64,000 nucleotides of DNA from NCBI GenBank assembly GCA_017435505.1, contig JAFSEZ010000023.1, positions 43,565-107,564 on the forward strand, read 5' to 3'. The stretch comes from Akkermansia sp. (GTDB taxonomy: Bacteria > Verrucomicrobiota > Verrucomicrobiia > Verrucomicrobiales > Akkermansiaceae). Numbering within the stretch: position 1 is the stretch's first letter; every line of letters starts with the position of its first letter. The notes under the pieces were generated by a model. The model did not search any database and was not told the origin of the DNA. It saw nothing but the letters and a program-made list of their open reading frames with translations. The translations under genes were made by a program, and so were the position numbers. Of the stretch, positions 50,003-59,264 are shown one piece after another.

Positions 50003-50608
50003 ATGATTACAACCATCACTCAATTTCTGGATGCGTGTTACCCTTTCGGCTACCCGCTCCTTGCCTGCTCCATCATCTTGCTGGCGGCTATTTTCTATCA
50101 TCTTTTCTTCACCGGCAGCCGGCGCTTTCTCCTCAGGCTGGCGCCCAATCTGCAACGTATGGAAGATGGTGTGAGCAGCGCAGAAAATGCCCTGCGAGAG
50201 CAATGTATGTGCTCCTCTCACCCACTGGCAGATGATGTTCTGTTTGTTCTGCAACGTCATGAATCTGCGGAGCTCACCAGCCGCACAGAAGCGCGCTTGC
50301 GACTGCGAGTGGATGCAGAGCGTGCCGGCATGGCCACTATCAGCCTCATCACCAACGTTGCCCCCATGCTCGGCATTCTCGGCACTGCGTGGGGCTTGGT
50401 AGACATCTTCGGTGTATTCGGCACCCCGGAAGCCCAGCAAGGAATCGCCATTGGCATATCTAAAGCACTGTATACGACAATTTTCGGTCTGGCTATCGCC
50501 GTACCGGGAGTAATAGCGCAAACCTGCTTTGAACGAGGAATAGAACGCCGCGCGGCTTACATCAACGAGTTCTTCACCCGCCTGCTTGCCTTGGTAAACA
50601 AAGCTTAA
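50003..50608 (+). CDS. exbB: ExbB/TolQ/MotA family proton-channel protein
   Basis: Inner-membrane motor subunit of 201 aa with three membrane segments; the last two surround the conserved region (NVAPMLGILGTAWGLVDIF and GLAIAVPGVIAQ). Cytosolic helical loop between the first and second. Lies between the TonB-like gene (13 bases upstream) and exbD (8 bases downstream), forming a TonB-ExbB-ExbD operon. The TolQ/TolR alternative cannot be excluded. Confidence 0.9.
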   Translation: MITTITQFLDACYPFGYPLLACSIILLAAIFYHLFFTGSRRFLLRLAPNLQRMEDGVSSAENALREQCMCSSHPLADDVLFVLQRHESAELTSRTEARLRLRVDAERAGMATISLITNVAPMLGILGTAWGLVDIFGVFGTPEAQQGIAIGISKALYTTIFGLAIAVPGVIAQTCFERGIERRAAYINEFFTRLLALVNKA

Positions 50609-50616
50609 ATCCGTCC

Positions 50617-51039
50617 ATGGTCATCTACACACGCAAAGCAACGGCGCCAGGCATATCCATCGTCCCCATGCTGGATATCCTCACCATTTTGCTCATTTTC
50701 TTCATTGTGCATACAGAATTCAAGCGCCAAGTCAACGTACTGGATATTGCCCTGCCCCAAACGCACAACATCGCCGGCAAAAAAGGAGATAAAAACCAAG
50801 TTTTGCTGGAAGTGGCAGATGATGGCACTATTGCGCTGGACGGCAAGGTGATTACAACAGATAAATTACCGACTACTGTGCAAGATATCCGCAGCGCCAG
50901 ACCGGATGCTACCGTGCAGATATCAGCCGCCCGCGGTGTTTCCATGGGGCGCTTTATTCAGATTATGGATATCCTCAACACTGCCGGACTGACTGTTGAG
51001 GAAGTACCCGTGCGGATTGATTATCAATCCGTTCCATAA
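50617..51039 (+). CDS. exbD: ExbD/TolR family protein
   Basis: Motor stalk subunit of 140 aa: one membrane segment near 17-37 containing the essential Asp (PMLDILTILLIFF) and a periplasmic domain with a VSMGRFIQIMDIL stretch. Partner of the ExbB-like protein. Terminator-like hairpin 12 bases after the stop. Confidence 0.92.
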   Translation: MVIYTRKATAPGISIVPMLDILTILLIFFIVHTEFKRQVNVLDIALPQTHNIAGKKGDKNQVLLEVADDGTIALDGKVITTDKLPTTVQDIRSARPDATVQISAARGVSMGRFIQIMDILNTAGLTVEEVPVRIDYQSVP

Positions 51040-51050
51040 CACAACAGAAA

Positions 51051-51079
51051 GGGGCATCCCGGTATCATCGAGATGCCCC
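51051..51079 (+). terminator. Terminator of the TonB-ExbB-ExbD operon
   Basis: GGGGCATC pairs with GATGCCCC across a 13-base loop. Only a weak T-rich tail follows, and the convergent argJ ends 29 bases away, so it may serve both strands. Confidence 0.6.
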
Positions 51080-51107
51080 CCCTGAAGCTTTTATGATTAC
51101 GCATTGG

Positions 51108-52358
51108 TTACTTGGTCAAGCCATCTCGCTTGGCCTGATTCCAATAGGCATATTCAGAGCGGTTGAAGTCCACATACTCGGGAGATAAATCCGTAGTATA
51201 CACCACATACTCATCCGCACCCATATTCAGGTTGATGAGCACCTCGAACTCACGAGCCTGCACGCGATCACGCAAATCGTCGCTGGGGGTATCTGTCTGC
51301 TCACCACCACGGCATGCAGGCAAACCGGCAATGTCAATATCTACCTTCTCCTCGCGAACACGGCGGCCGGAATAGCCCACAGCGTGAATAATGCGGCCCC
51401 AGTTCGGATCGCCGCCATTCCACGAGCTCTTCACCAAGGCAGACTTAGCCACACCCTCAGCCACACGCTTAGCTTCCTGCGGGCTGGGAGCACCCACCAC
51501 GCGCACCGTCACAAACTTGGTCACACGTTCACCATCCTGCACAATGTGGCGAGCCTGCTCCATCATCACAAAGTGAAGCGCCTCCACAAACTTACCCCAT
51601 TCGGGGTGTGCGGGGGAAAGATTCACCCCGGAAGCACCATTGGCCAGCACCAGCGTGGTATCGTTGGTGCTCATGTCTCCATCAATCGTGATGCGGTTGA
51701 AAGAAAGAGATACACCCTCACGCACGGTTGCATCCAAATCTTCGCGAGCTACACCGGCATCTGTGCAGATGAGGCAAATCATGGTGGCCATGCAGGGGGA
51801 AATCATTCCGGCGCCCTTGCAGCAAGAACCCACGCGCACGGGTTTGCCCTCAATCACCACCTCCACGGCTACTTCTTTCTCTCTTGTGTCGCTCGTAATG
51901 ATGGCCGAAGCCACATCGTGCCCCTTAGCAGCAGACAAATCACTGCACAGCTCAGGTATGCGGGGTTCGATGCGCATCATGGGCATGGGCAACCCAATCA
52001 CACCGGTGGAACACACAGCCACCTCAGCTGTCTTAAGACCCAACTGGCGTGCCACAATGGAGCATTCCTTGCGAGCCACAGCCACACCACCGGCACCCGT
52101 GCAGGCGTTGGCATTGCCACTGTTGGCGATAATCGCGCGTACGTTGCCACGGCGCAGGTGGCTCTGGCTCACTCGCACACAGGCCGCGCGTACACGGTTT
52201 GTCGTAAAAGTACCGGCAGATGTTGTCGGTTCAGTAGAATACACCAAGGCCAAATCCAAACGCGTAGCCGTCGGCTTCTTGATACCGCAGCTCAGGGCAT
52301 TGGCCACATAACCCTTGGCAGCTGTCACACCGCCTTCAATCATTTTATATGTACTCAT
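51108..52358 (-). CDS. argJ: Bifunctional ornithine acetyltransferase/N-acetylglutamate synthase
   Basis: Acetyl-cycle enzyme of arginine synthesis. Of 416 aa. The autocatalytic cleavage site is MATM, with A191-T192 splitting alpha and beta chains and Thr192 the nucleophile. KGAGMISPCMATMICL (KGAGMISPC, MATM) and NGGDPNWGRII are typical. Whether it has both activities cannot be read from sequence. A TACAAT at 52374-52379 may be its -10, without a clear -35. No other arg gene is near. Confidence 0.95.
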   Translation of the reverse strand: MSTYKMIEGGVTAAKGYVANALSCGIKKPTATRLDLALVYSTEPTTSAGTFTTNRVRAACVRVSQSHLRRGNVRAIIANSGNANACTGAGGVAVARKECSIVARQLGLKTAEVAVCSTGVIGLPMPMMRIEPRIPELCSDLSAAKGHDVASAIITSDTREKEVAVEVVIEGKPVRVGSCCKGAGMISPCMATMICLICTDAGVAREDLDATVREGVSLSFNRITIDGDMSTNDTTLVLANGASGVNLSPAHPEWGKFVEALHFVMMEQARHIVQDGERVTKFVTVRVVGAPSPQEAKRVAEGVAKSALVKSSWNGGDPNWGRIIHAVGYSGRRVREEKVDIDIAGLPACRGGEQTDTPSDDLRDRVQAREFEVLINLNMGADEYVVYTTDLSPEYVDFNRSEYAYWNQAKRDGLTK

Positions 52359-52459
52359 GAAGATATATGCTTAATTGTACTCCCCCACTTTGCCACACTT
52401 CCTCTCCGTCTTCAAGCGTTTTCTTTCATAAAGGCGCCCTAATCATCATTTAGTAAAGC

Positions 52460-52488
52460 TTGAAAAAAACACCTCTGCATGCTAAGAT
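52460..52488 (+). promoter_or_regulatory. pyrC promoter
   Basis: TTGAAA (52460-52465), 17-bp spacer, TAAGAT (52483-52488), six bases, ATG 52495. Predicted first base is the A of ATG: leaderless. Confidence 0.7.
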
Positions 52489-52494
52489 ACGCGC

Positions 52495-53505
52495 ATGGAG
52501 ATTACGCTGGATTCACCTTTGGATATGCACCTGCACCTGCGGGATGGTGACATGCTGAAACTGACAGCTCCGCTCTCGGCCGATTTTGCAGGAGCAGTCA
52601 TCATGCCCAACCTGGTTCCGCCCATCACCACGCCTGATAAGATGGCGGCGTATTCCGGGCGCATCCGCGAAGCCATGGGGGATTCCCCATTCACCCGCTA
52701 CATGACCCTCTTTTTCACGCCGCAGACAGAAGCAACTCTGAAATGCATACGCAACACACCGGAATTTTTCGGGTTCAAACTCTACCCCGCCGGCATCACC
52801 ACCAACAGCGAGGGGGGCATTGCGCACATGGATGATGCAGACAGCACCCTGCGCATGATGGAGGAAATGGATATTCCCCTGCTGGTGCATGGCGAAAGCC
52901 ATGGTTTTGTCATGGATCGCGAGACCGAGTTCCTGGCCGTTTATCGCGATCTGGCCACGCGTTACCCCAAACTGCGCATCAGCATGGAGCATATCACTAC
53001 CGCTGCTGCTCTGGAGCTGCTGGATGAGTTCGAGAATCTCTGTGCCACAGTCACCCTGCAACACCTCATCATCACGCTGGATGACGTAGCAGGAGGCGCA
53101 CTCAATCCGCATCTTTTCTGTAAACCCATTGCCAAACGCCCCGGCGACCGCGATGCCCTGCTGCAAGCAGCACTCAATGGCCATCCGCGCCTCATGTTCG
53201 GCAGCGATTCTGCCCCCCACCCCCTGCACAGAAAAGAATGCTGCGGCTGTGCCGCCGGTGTTTTTACAGCCCCGCTGGCATTGCCGCGATTGGCGGCGCT
53301 CTTTGCAGAACACCATGCACTGGGTAAGCTACAGGATTTCGTCTCAGGCAATGCCTGCCGCATCTTCGGGCTCGCCCCGGTGAGCAAGCAAGTCACCCTT
53401 ACGGATACACCCATGCATGTGCCCGCCAGCTACCGCAGCTTCGGGCAGCAAGTTGTCCCCATGTATGCCGGGCAAGACATCGCTTGGAGCATCAAAAAAG
53501 CCTGA
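52495..53505 (+). CDS. pyrC: Dihydroorotase
   Basis: Third step of pyrimidine synthesis. Of 336 aa, the compact class II type like E. coli PyrC. Zinc ligands H12 and H14 in MHLHLRDGD, the carboxylated Lys in [10 protein letters not shown], then LLVHGE, MEHITT and GSDSAPH. Twelve bases upstream of the DUF3820 gene; menA follows with a 4-base overlap, so three genes share one transcript. Confidence 0.95.
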   Translation: MEITLDSPLDMHLHLRDGDMLKLTAPLSADFAGAVIMPNLVPPITTPDKMAAYSGRIREAMGDSPFTRYMTLFFTPQTEATLKCIRNTPEFFGFKLYPAGITTNSEGGIAHMDDADSTLRMMEEMDIPLLVHGESHGFVMDRETEFLAVYRDLATRYPKLRISMEHITTAAALELLDEFENLCATVTLQHLIITLDDVAGGALNPHLFCKPIAKRPGDRDALLQAALNGHPRLMFGSDSAPHPLHRKECCGCAAGVFTAPLALPRLAALFAEHHALGKLQDFVSGNACRIFGLAPVSKQVTLTDTPMHVPASYRSFGQQVVPMYAGQDIAWSIKKA

Positions 53506-53517
53506 TATTGCTGCACC

Positions 53518-53814
53518 ATGGAGGAAGCACCCATCCCCGGAGCGGAGGATTTACGCGCCCTGCTGGCGGAAATAGCAGCCATGCACATGCCCTACGGCAT
53601 GTATGGGCCTGCTCATTACCCACCCCAAGGATGCCCGCTCATGGATTTACCCACAGAGTACCTTGATTGGTTCTGGCAACGCGGCTGGCCCAAGGGAAAA
53701 CTCGGGCGTCTCATGGAACAAACGCTTCTCATCAAGAACAGTGGTTTAGATAAACTTTTTGACACCTTTCGCGCAGCCAATGGTGGCCGCCGTCACTTTC
53801 CCCGAAAAAAATGA
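53518..53814 (+). CDS. DUF3820 family protein
   Basis: A 98-aa protein. The family pattern is clear: MPYGMYGPAHYPPQG... LMDLPTEYLDWFWQRGWPKGKLG (short stretches: MPYGMYG; DLPTEYLDWF; WPKGKLG). Distributed widely as a small cytosolic protein; function is not established. It overlaps menA by ATGA. Confidence 0.82.
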   Translation: MEEAPIPGAEDLRALLAEIAAMHMPYGMYGPAHYPPQGCPLMDLPTEYLDWFWQRGWPKGKLGRLMEQTLLIKNSGLDKLFDTFRAANGGRRHFPRKK

Positions 53815-54722
53815 ATAAGCTAAAATCTCTCTTTCTCGCAGCACGCCCTAAGACCCTCCCCGCCGGGCTCGTTGCCGTATGGGCCGGGTGCATGATTGTC
53901 TGGAAATTTCAGCAATTCGCCCCGGAATTCGGCATTCGACTTGATTGGGAGCTTGCCATCTTCACCGCACTGAGTTGCATGTGCATCCAAATCGCTTGCA
54001 ATTTTTTCAACGACTCACTGGATGCCACGAACAATGCCGATACGGATAAACGACAAGGCCCCCGCCGCATCACCGCCAGCGGAGATATGAGTGCGTTGAG
54101 CGTCAAGCTTTGGGGCTGTTTCTTTCTGGCAGCCGCGGCAGCGCTCAGCATCCCCCTCATTCTCGCACAAGGATGGGTTATTATAGCCATCGGCATTCCC
54201 TGCATGCTTTGTGCATACTGCTACACGGGCGGGCCATTCCCTTTGGCATACCATGGGTTGGGAGAGCTTTTTGTACTGCTCTTTTTCGGGCTTGTGGCCG
54301 TAGCAGGTACTGTGTTTGTACAAATTGGGTGGAGCGATGTTTTTCTTCCCCTGTATGGAGCAGCCTTTATTGTCGGCGTGCAATGTGGTCTACTCTCCTG
54401 TCTGCTCATTGAGGTCAACAACATCCGCGACCGCAAAGAAGATGCATCCACCGGCAAGCGCACTCTCGCAGTCCGATTGGGCGAAAAACGAGCCCGCGGT
54501 CTCGCCATGGCATTCCTTGTAGCCCCCTACGCCACCCTCAAACAGACGGCATTCTTTCTCCCGGGGGTGAACTGGAATCTCTGCTGGCTCGCAGCAATCG
54601 TTCTGGGAGGTTTCATCATGCTCAAGCTCTCCCGCACCCCGGCAGATAAACGTATGAATGTGCTTCTTGGTCTTTCCTCTCTACACATGATACTCTTTCT
54701 CACCGCCCTCACCCTTGGCTAA
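53811..54722 (+). CDS. menA: 1,4-dihydroxy-2-naphthoate prenyltransferase
   Basis: Joins the prenyl tail to the naphthoquinone head in menaquinone synthesis. Of 303 aa with eight or so membrane segments. The two Asp-rich UbiA motifs are NDSLDATNNADTDK and NNIRDRKEDASTGK, the second followed by RTLAVRLG. It implies a menaquinone-based respiratory chain; no other men gene is nearby. The stop lies one base from the convergent helicase stop. Confidence 0.92.
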   Translation: MNKLKSLFLAARPKTLPAGLVAVWAGCMIVWKFQQFAPEFGIRLDWELAIFTALSCMCIQIACNFFNDSLDATNNADTDKRQGPRRITASGDMSALSVKLWGCFFLAAAAALSIPLILAQGWVIIAIGIPCMLCAYCYTGGPFPLAYHGLGELFVLLFFGLVAVAGTVFVQIGWSDVFLPLYGAAFIVGVQCGLLSCLLIEVNNIRDRKEDASTGKRTLAVRLGEKRARGLAMAFLVAPYATLKQTAFFLPGVNWNLCWLAAIVLGGFIMLKLSRTPADKRMNVLLGLSSLHMILFLTALTLG

Positions 54723-54723
54723 A

Positions 54724-57700
54724 TCAGCCGGGTGGAGAAATGATGCGGGAGAGGAGCTCTGCCAAACGAGGCGTGAGACGCGATGCACCCAGGTAATTAG
54801 CGGTGGCTTTGAGGTGAGCATCGGATCCGGCAAAACAGCTGTTGGCACGGCGCACAAGCTCGGCAGCAGCGCGTATTTCAGCAGGCGGTATTTCATCCCA
54901 CTCACGGTCGCCTCGCTCGCGAATGCGTACCTCCGGCTGCTCAGGGAGGCGATACACCGCCTGCTCACCTAAGCCATCGGCTTGCCAATCGCGCTCAAGA
55001 CTGCCTTCCTGCACTAAGGCTTCCAGCATGGGTGAAATCGCTTGGGAAACGCGCCCACACAGCGTGGGGGTCGGTTTGGTACACAGAGCCACGCACAGGC
55101 GATTGAGGGTGATGGGGCCTTCGATTCGCACAAGCTCCATCACATGCTTGTAGAGTGAGCTTTCCGGCAGATTGGCAGGGTCTTTCACCGTGCGGCCATA
55201 GGCGCGGTATACAGCAGGCCGCGGAAGCTCGGCATGGGTAGATTCTGCCACAGGCTCATTCCTCATCTCATCGGGAGCTTCGGGTGCGCGCGTCTGAATG
55301 AGATTCGGGTATTGTGTGCGCGGGCGCGGTCCCCGCTCCATAATGACGCGCAGATAAGCATCCAACTTGTCGGCCGAATCTTCCGCACGGTGCCACCAAT
55401 CCAGCACCCAAGTTCGTATGAGCTCCCACCCCAGGCCGGAAAGCACAGACTCACGCAATTTCAGGCGGTCACGGGTGGAAATGGCGGGAGAGAGGCTATC
55501 GGTAGCAATAGCCGCCAGGTAGGTTTCGGGATGATGCGGGTGCACCACAGCAAGCTCAATACGTTGGTCGCTCACCCCCACACCCTTGTGACAAGTCCAC
55601 CCACGGCGAGAAAGCGCGGCAGCCACCACATCTCCGAACTTGCTGCACGAGGAAGAAGCGGCCGAGGATGCAGCGCTACCGCGCATGCTCCATTCCAAGA
55701 AGCCGCGCAGATCAGCCACGCCGCGGGCAGAGGTACGGGAAAGGTCTATCATTTCCGGGCGCAACGAGGAGAACACGTGCATTCCGGCGCGGGAGCGGGT
55801 GATGGCCACGTTGAGGCGGCGCTCCCCGCCCTGTTGATTGAGAGGGCCAAAGTTCATGGAAACCACATCGGTGGCATCGGGGCCAAATGTAGTGGAGAAA
55901 TAGATGACACCGCGTTCATCCCCCTGCACACTTTCCAAGTTCTTCACAAAGACCGCCTCGCTCAGGTTTTCATCGAAGAAAGGCTCCAGAGAGGGGTCGG
56001 CAGCGCGGGCTTCATCAAGCATATCGGCTATGAGTTCCTGTTGCTGAATATTGAAGGTGACAATACCGATACTTGTCATCTCATTGTACTCAAAGCCCGG
56101 CGCTTTGAGTGTGGCAATCACATGATTCACCACCGCCCGAGCCTCTTTCGGATTCGTGCGGGAGGAGCCTTTTTCATACACCCCTTCAACAGCATGGTAT
56201 TGCAAGGCCGCATCCTGCGTAGCGGGACTGGGGAACGTGACCAGCTGACCTTCGTAGTATCGCTTGTTGGAGAATGCGATGAGATTTTCCGAACGGGAGC
56301 GATAATGCCAACGCAATTTCAGCTGAGGCACGCCGCAGGCAATACATTCATCCAGAATACTCTCCATATCCTGCTCCACAGGAGAATCATCATCAGGATC
56401 ATCCTCCGCTTTCTGGCGGGCAAAGAAGCTGGTAGGCGGCATCTGGCGGGGATCACCCACAATCACGGCACTACGGCCGCGAGCAATGGCTCCAATGGCA
56501 TCCCACACGGGAATCTGGGATGCCTCGTCGAAGATGACCACATCAAAAGGCTCTCTCCCTGCACCGAGGTATTGAGAGGCAGAAAGCGGGCTCATGAGCA
56601 TGCAGGGCTTGAGTAGAGGCAAAAGGCGAGGCATGGCATCCAACAAGCGGCGCAAAGGCATGTGACCACGCTGCTTGCTGAGTTCTCGTTGCAGCACATT
56701 CAGCTCCTCACGATACTCAGGCTTGGACATCCGGCGCGCACGCTCATAGAGCACGGAGCGCACGTTTTCCCCGGCCAATTTGAGCATAGCACCATCCGTA
56801 GCATCATAATCTTCCATCTTGTGCTCATAGAACGCAGCAGAAAAGCCGGAAAGCGAGGAATCTGCCGCAATGATATCGGAAGCACGCCTCCACGCATAGT
56901 TGACAAGGGCGGTTTTCTGCAACTGTTCGGGGGTGCAAATCCTCTGCTCCAGCCAAGCAGGCAATTCATCCATGCCGGCGCGGCGAGCCTCGGTCGCAGC
57001 ATCACGCCACAAAGCCACATCTCGCCACAATTTTCTGTTCTCCAGCAGGAAATCCACAAAGTCCGCTACAGCATCGGGCGTTGGGGGCAACTGTCCGGCC
57101 TGCTCCACACAGCGCAGCTGCAACAAGCGCACACGCATAGCTTGCCACTGCTGCAAGGTGACAGCATAGCCGGCCACAGGCAAGGAAGCAGCTGCACGCG
57201 CCACCAACACGGATTCCCACGTTTCGCGAGCCTTCTTCATCGCCAAAAGTGCAGCCAAATCCCCCCCGCAGTCTATCTTGTTGCGGGTAAACGCCAGCAA
57301 GCGCAACGCTTTCTCCACCTTGCGAGTCTTCCACCATCGCGGTAATGCCCATGACAGGGAGGCATCCTTCCATTGCTCATACAAAGCTGGGAGATTAGGT
57401 GCCGTCTCAGCATCTTCAGGATACTCAACAGATAATTTTTTCCGCGCAGCAATGTAACTTTCCACCAAGGGGGCTATGTCTTCATACGCTACGGGCGCAG
57501 CCGCGCGGCAACGTCCCAAACAAGCCGCCATTGACGGCAGATTCTCTGTGCAAGGGGCCAACACTTCTGACGATTGTGGCAACAAGAGTCCGAGAGAGGC
57601 CAGCACTTCCGCACGCGCCGCCACCAAAGCTGCACTCTGTTGCGCCCACTCACGCAGAGCGCTCTCCAATGCAGAGTAATCTGCCTCCGTGGCAGATGAA

Positions 57701-59229
57701 GGCATGGCCAGATGCATACCGGGCGTTGCAAACAAAGAAGCAACCGGAGCGGCAACCGCAGCCAAGTTTCCTGCGAGCTGCTCAAGCTTGTCGGCCTCAT
57801 CCTGTGTCACAGCTTGGCGTTTTGCTGCGGGGATGCGGGGTACATCCGGCGAAGCCAAAACTGTAGCAATGTATGAGCAAAGCGTCTCTCCGTCTTCCCT
57901 CTGCGCATGCAGCGTGGCGGGCAATGCCTGCAAGATGCGGAGATTCTCCGCCATGGCAGCAGCTTTCGTTTGCCATTCAGCGGCATCAAACTGATTCACC
58001 ATGTCACGCACAGCGGCAAATTGGCGCAGCACCTCTCCGCGAGATGCCTTATTGGAATGCAGTTCCAGGCAGAAATCACCAAGTCCCACCTTACGCAAAC
58101 GATTGTACACCACATTGAGGGCGGCAGATTTTTCGGCCACAAAGAGCACACTCTTGCCGGCAGCGAGACATTGCGCCACCATGTTGGCAATCGTTTGACT
58201 TTTCCCCGTGCCGGGAGGGCCAATCAGCACAAAACTCTTACCCGCTGCCGCAGCCATGACCGCTGAAAGCTGTGAAGAATCGTAGGAAAGCGGGGCGCAC
58301 AAATCTGCCGGGTGCAGATTCTTTTCCATTTCCTCCACCGTGGGGAATCCTTGTGGTCCGGGGAACGCACCACGCGATTTCTCAGCAATATGCCCCACAA
58401 CGGCATTTTGCAGCAGAGCATCGCGGCGCTCCATCATGTCCCGCCACATCAGATACTTGGCAAAGGAGAAAATGCCCAAAGAGCAACGTTCCTCCACCTG
58501 CCATTCCTCGCGCTCTGCCGTGGCGGTGCGCACGATGTCCAAGATGCGGGCCATATCAAGGCCATGCTCATCGTGCGGCAGCTCACCTTCCAACTCCGGC
58601 AGTGTGAGATCGAATTCCTGGCGAAGCAACTCCAGCAGCGTGAGATTGATGCGGCTCTCCCCCTCTGCGCTACGCAAACGGTAGCCCTGTGCGGAACGGC
58701 TCAAGCTCACCGGAATCAACAGCAGCGGAGCCAAATGAGACACATCTTTCTCGGCAGGGCGCTTCCAGCGCAGAAATCCCACCGCTACAAACAAGGTGTT
58801 GCACCCCATCTCTTCCAAATCACGCCTGGCATCGCGGTAAAGCTTCTGTACCCGGCGAGGAACAGGCAACCGCCCACCGGAAAGGCACAGCAACGTCTGT
58901 TTGCGCAGCATTCGCGCCGCTTCCTCGTGCAGAACTTTCTGCGCAGCATCGGTTTCTTGTGGCAGGGACAAGTCATCGCGCAGAGCTTGCAACTCAAAAG
59001 TTTTATTATCGGCAAGGGCATCCTCAAAAGCGACAATATCCGGCAAAACGAGCTCAATTTGACTGCGTTCAATGCGGGCGTTGAGCATGTTGTTGCGCAG
59101 CGACAAATCCAACAGATGCCGTTGCCAAACATCAAAGCGAGAAACAAGCGTCCCCGGTGCAGCCGCTGCACCGGAGACGGCTTGTTGTGTAGAATCAGCA
59201 GCTGTGGGGTGGGCATCAGGCATACTCAT
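54724..59229 (-). CDS. DUF4011 superfamily 1 helicase with nuclease-like and DUF3320-like C-terminus (Hhe-like)
   Basis: A 1501-aa protein. DUF4011 region about 28-110 (WQRHLLDLSLRNNMLN). Walker A GPPGTGKSQT near 334-345. Helicase motif II IFDEASQIP near 898 and VGDPRQMPP next; motif IV-VI stretches WHYRSRSE, SVQGDERGVI and NVAITRSR follow. About 1210-1310 is a PD-(D/E)XK/Vsr-like domain whose usual acidic positions are altered (IELAVVH; AAIATDS). About 1355-1420 is DUF3320-like. DUF4011-helicase-Vsr proteins (Hhe) were reported among anti-phage candidates; a repair role is also possible. Alone in its operon. Confidence 0.8.
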   Translation of the reverse strand: MSMPDAHPTAADSTQQAVSGAAAAPGTLVSRFDVWQRHLLDLSLRNNMLNARIERSQIELVLPDIVAFEDALADNKTFELQALRDDLSLPQETDAAQKVLHEEAARMLRKQTLLCLSGGRLPVPRRVQKLYRDARRDLEEMGCNTLFVAVGFLRWKRPAEKDVSHLAPLLLIPVSLSRSAQGYRLRSAEGESRINLTLLELLRQEFDLTLPELEGELPHDEHGLDMARILDIVRTATAEREEWQVEERCSLGIFSFAKYLMWRDMMERRDALLQNAVVGHIAEKSRGAFPGPQGFPTVEEMEKNLHPADLCAPLSYDSSQLSAVMAAAAGKSFVLIGPPGTGKSQTIANMVAQCLAAGKSVLFVAEKSAALNVVYNRLRKVGLGDFCLELHSNKASRGEVLRQFAAVRDMVNQFDAAEWQTKAAAMAENLRILQALPATLHAQREDGETLCSYIATVLASPDVPRIPAAKRQAVTQDEADKLEQLAGNLAAVAAPVASLFATPGMHLAMPSSATEADYSALESALREWAQQSAALVAARAEVLASLGLLLPQSSEVLAPCTENLPSMAACLGRCRAAAPVAYEDIAPLVESYIAARKKLSVEYPEDAETAPNLPALYEQWKDASLSWALPRWWKTRKVEKALRLLAFTRNKIDCGGDLAALLAMKKARETWESVLVARAAASLPVAGYAVTLQQWQAMRVRLLQLRCVEQAGQLPPTPDAVADFVDFLLENRKLWRDVALWRDAATEARRAGMDELPAWLEQRICTPEQLQKTALVNYAWRRASDIIAADSSLSGFSAAFYEHKMEDYDATDGAMLKLAGENVRSVLYERARRMSKPEYREELNVLQRELSKQRGHMPLRRLLDAMPRLLPLLKPCMLMSPLSASQYLGAGREPFDVVIFDEASQIPVWDAIGAIARGRSAVIVGDPRQMPPTSFFARQKAEDDPDDDSPVEQDMESILDECIACGVPQLKLRWHYRSRSENLIAFSNKRYYEGQLVTFPSPATQDAALQYHAVEGVYEKGSSRTNPKEARAVVNHVIATLKAPGFEYNEMTSIGIVTFNIQQQELIADMLDEARAADPSLEPFFDENLSEAVFVKNLESVQGDERGVIYFSTTFGPDATDVVSMNFGPLNQQGGERRLNVAITRSRAGMHVFSSLRPEMIDLSRTSARGVADLRGFLEWSMRGSAASSAASSSCSKFGDVVAAALSRRGWTCHKGVGVSDQRIELAVVHPHHPETYLAAIATDSLSPAISTRDRLKLRESVLSGLGWELIRTWVLDWWHRAEDSADKLDAYLRVIMERGPRPRTQYPNLIQTRAPEAPDEMRNEPVAESTHAELPRPAVYRAYGRTVKDPANLPESSLYKHVMELVRIEGPITLNRLCVALCTKPTPTLCGRVSQAISPMLEALVQEGSLERDWQADGLGEQAVYRLPEQPEVRIRERGDREWDEIPPAEIRAAAELVRRANSCFAGSDAHLKATANYLGASRLTPRLAELLSRIISPPG

Positions 59230-59235
59230 GCCATC

Positions 59236-59263
59236 ATGCTACCATGCCCCACAGCGGGGTCAA
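59236..59263 (-). promoter_or_regulatory. Promoter of the DUF4011 helicase gene
   Basis: On the minus strand TTGACC (59263-59258), 16-bp spacer, TAGCAT (59241-59236), six bases, then ATG 59229. Predicted first base is the A of ATG. Confidence 0.55.
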
Positions 59264-59264
59264 G

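Noticed and set aside
51384..52442. 352-codon open frame antisense to argJ
   Set aside because: ArgJ is unambiguous; the antisense product is His/Thr-rich without domain.
55234..56616. 460-codon open frame antisense to the helicase gene
   Set aside because: It lies within conserved helicase motifs and encodes low-information sequence.
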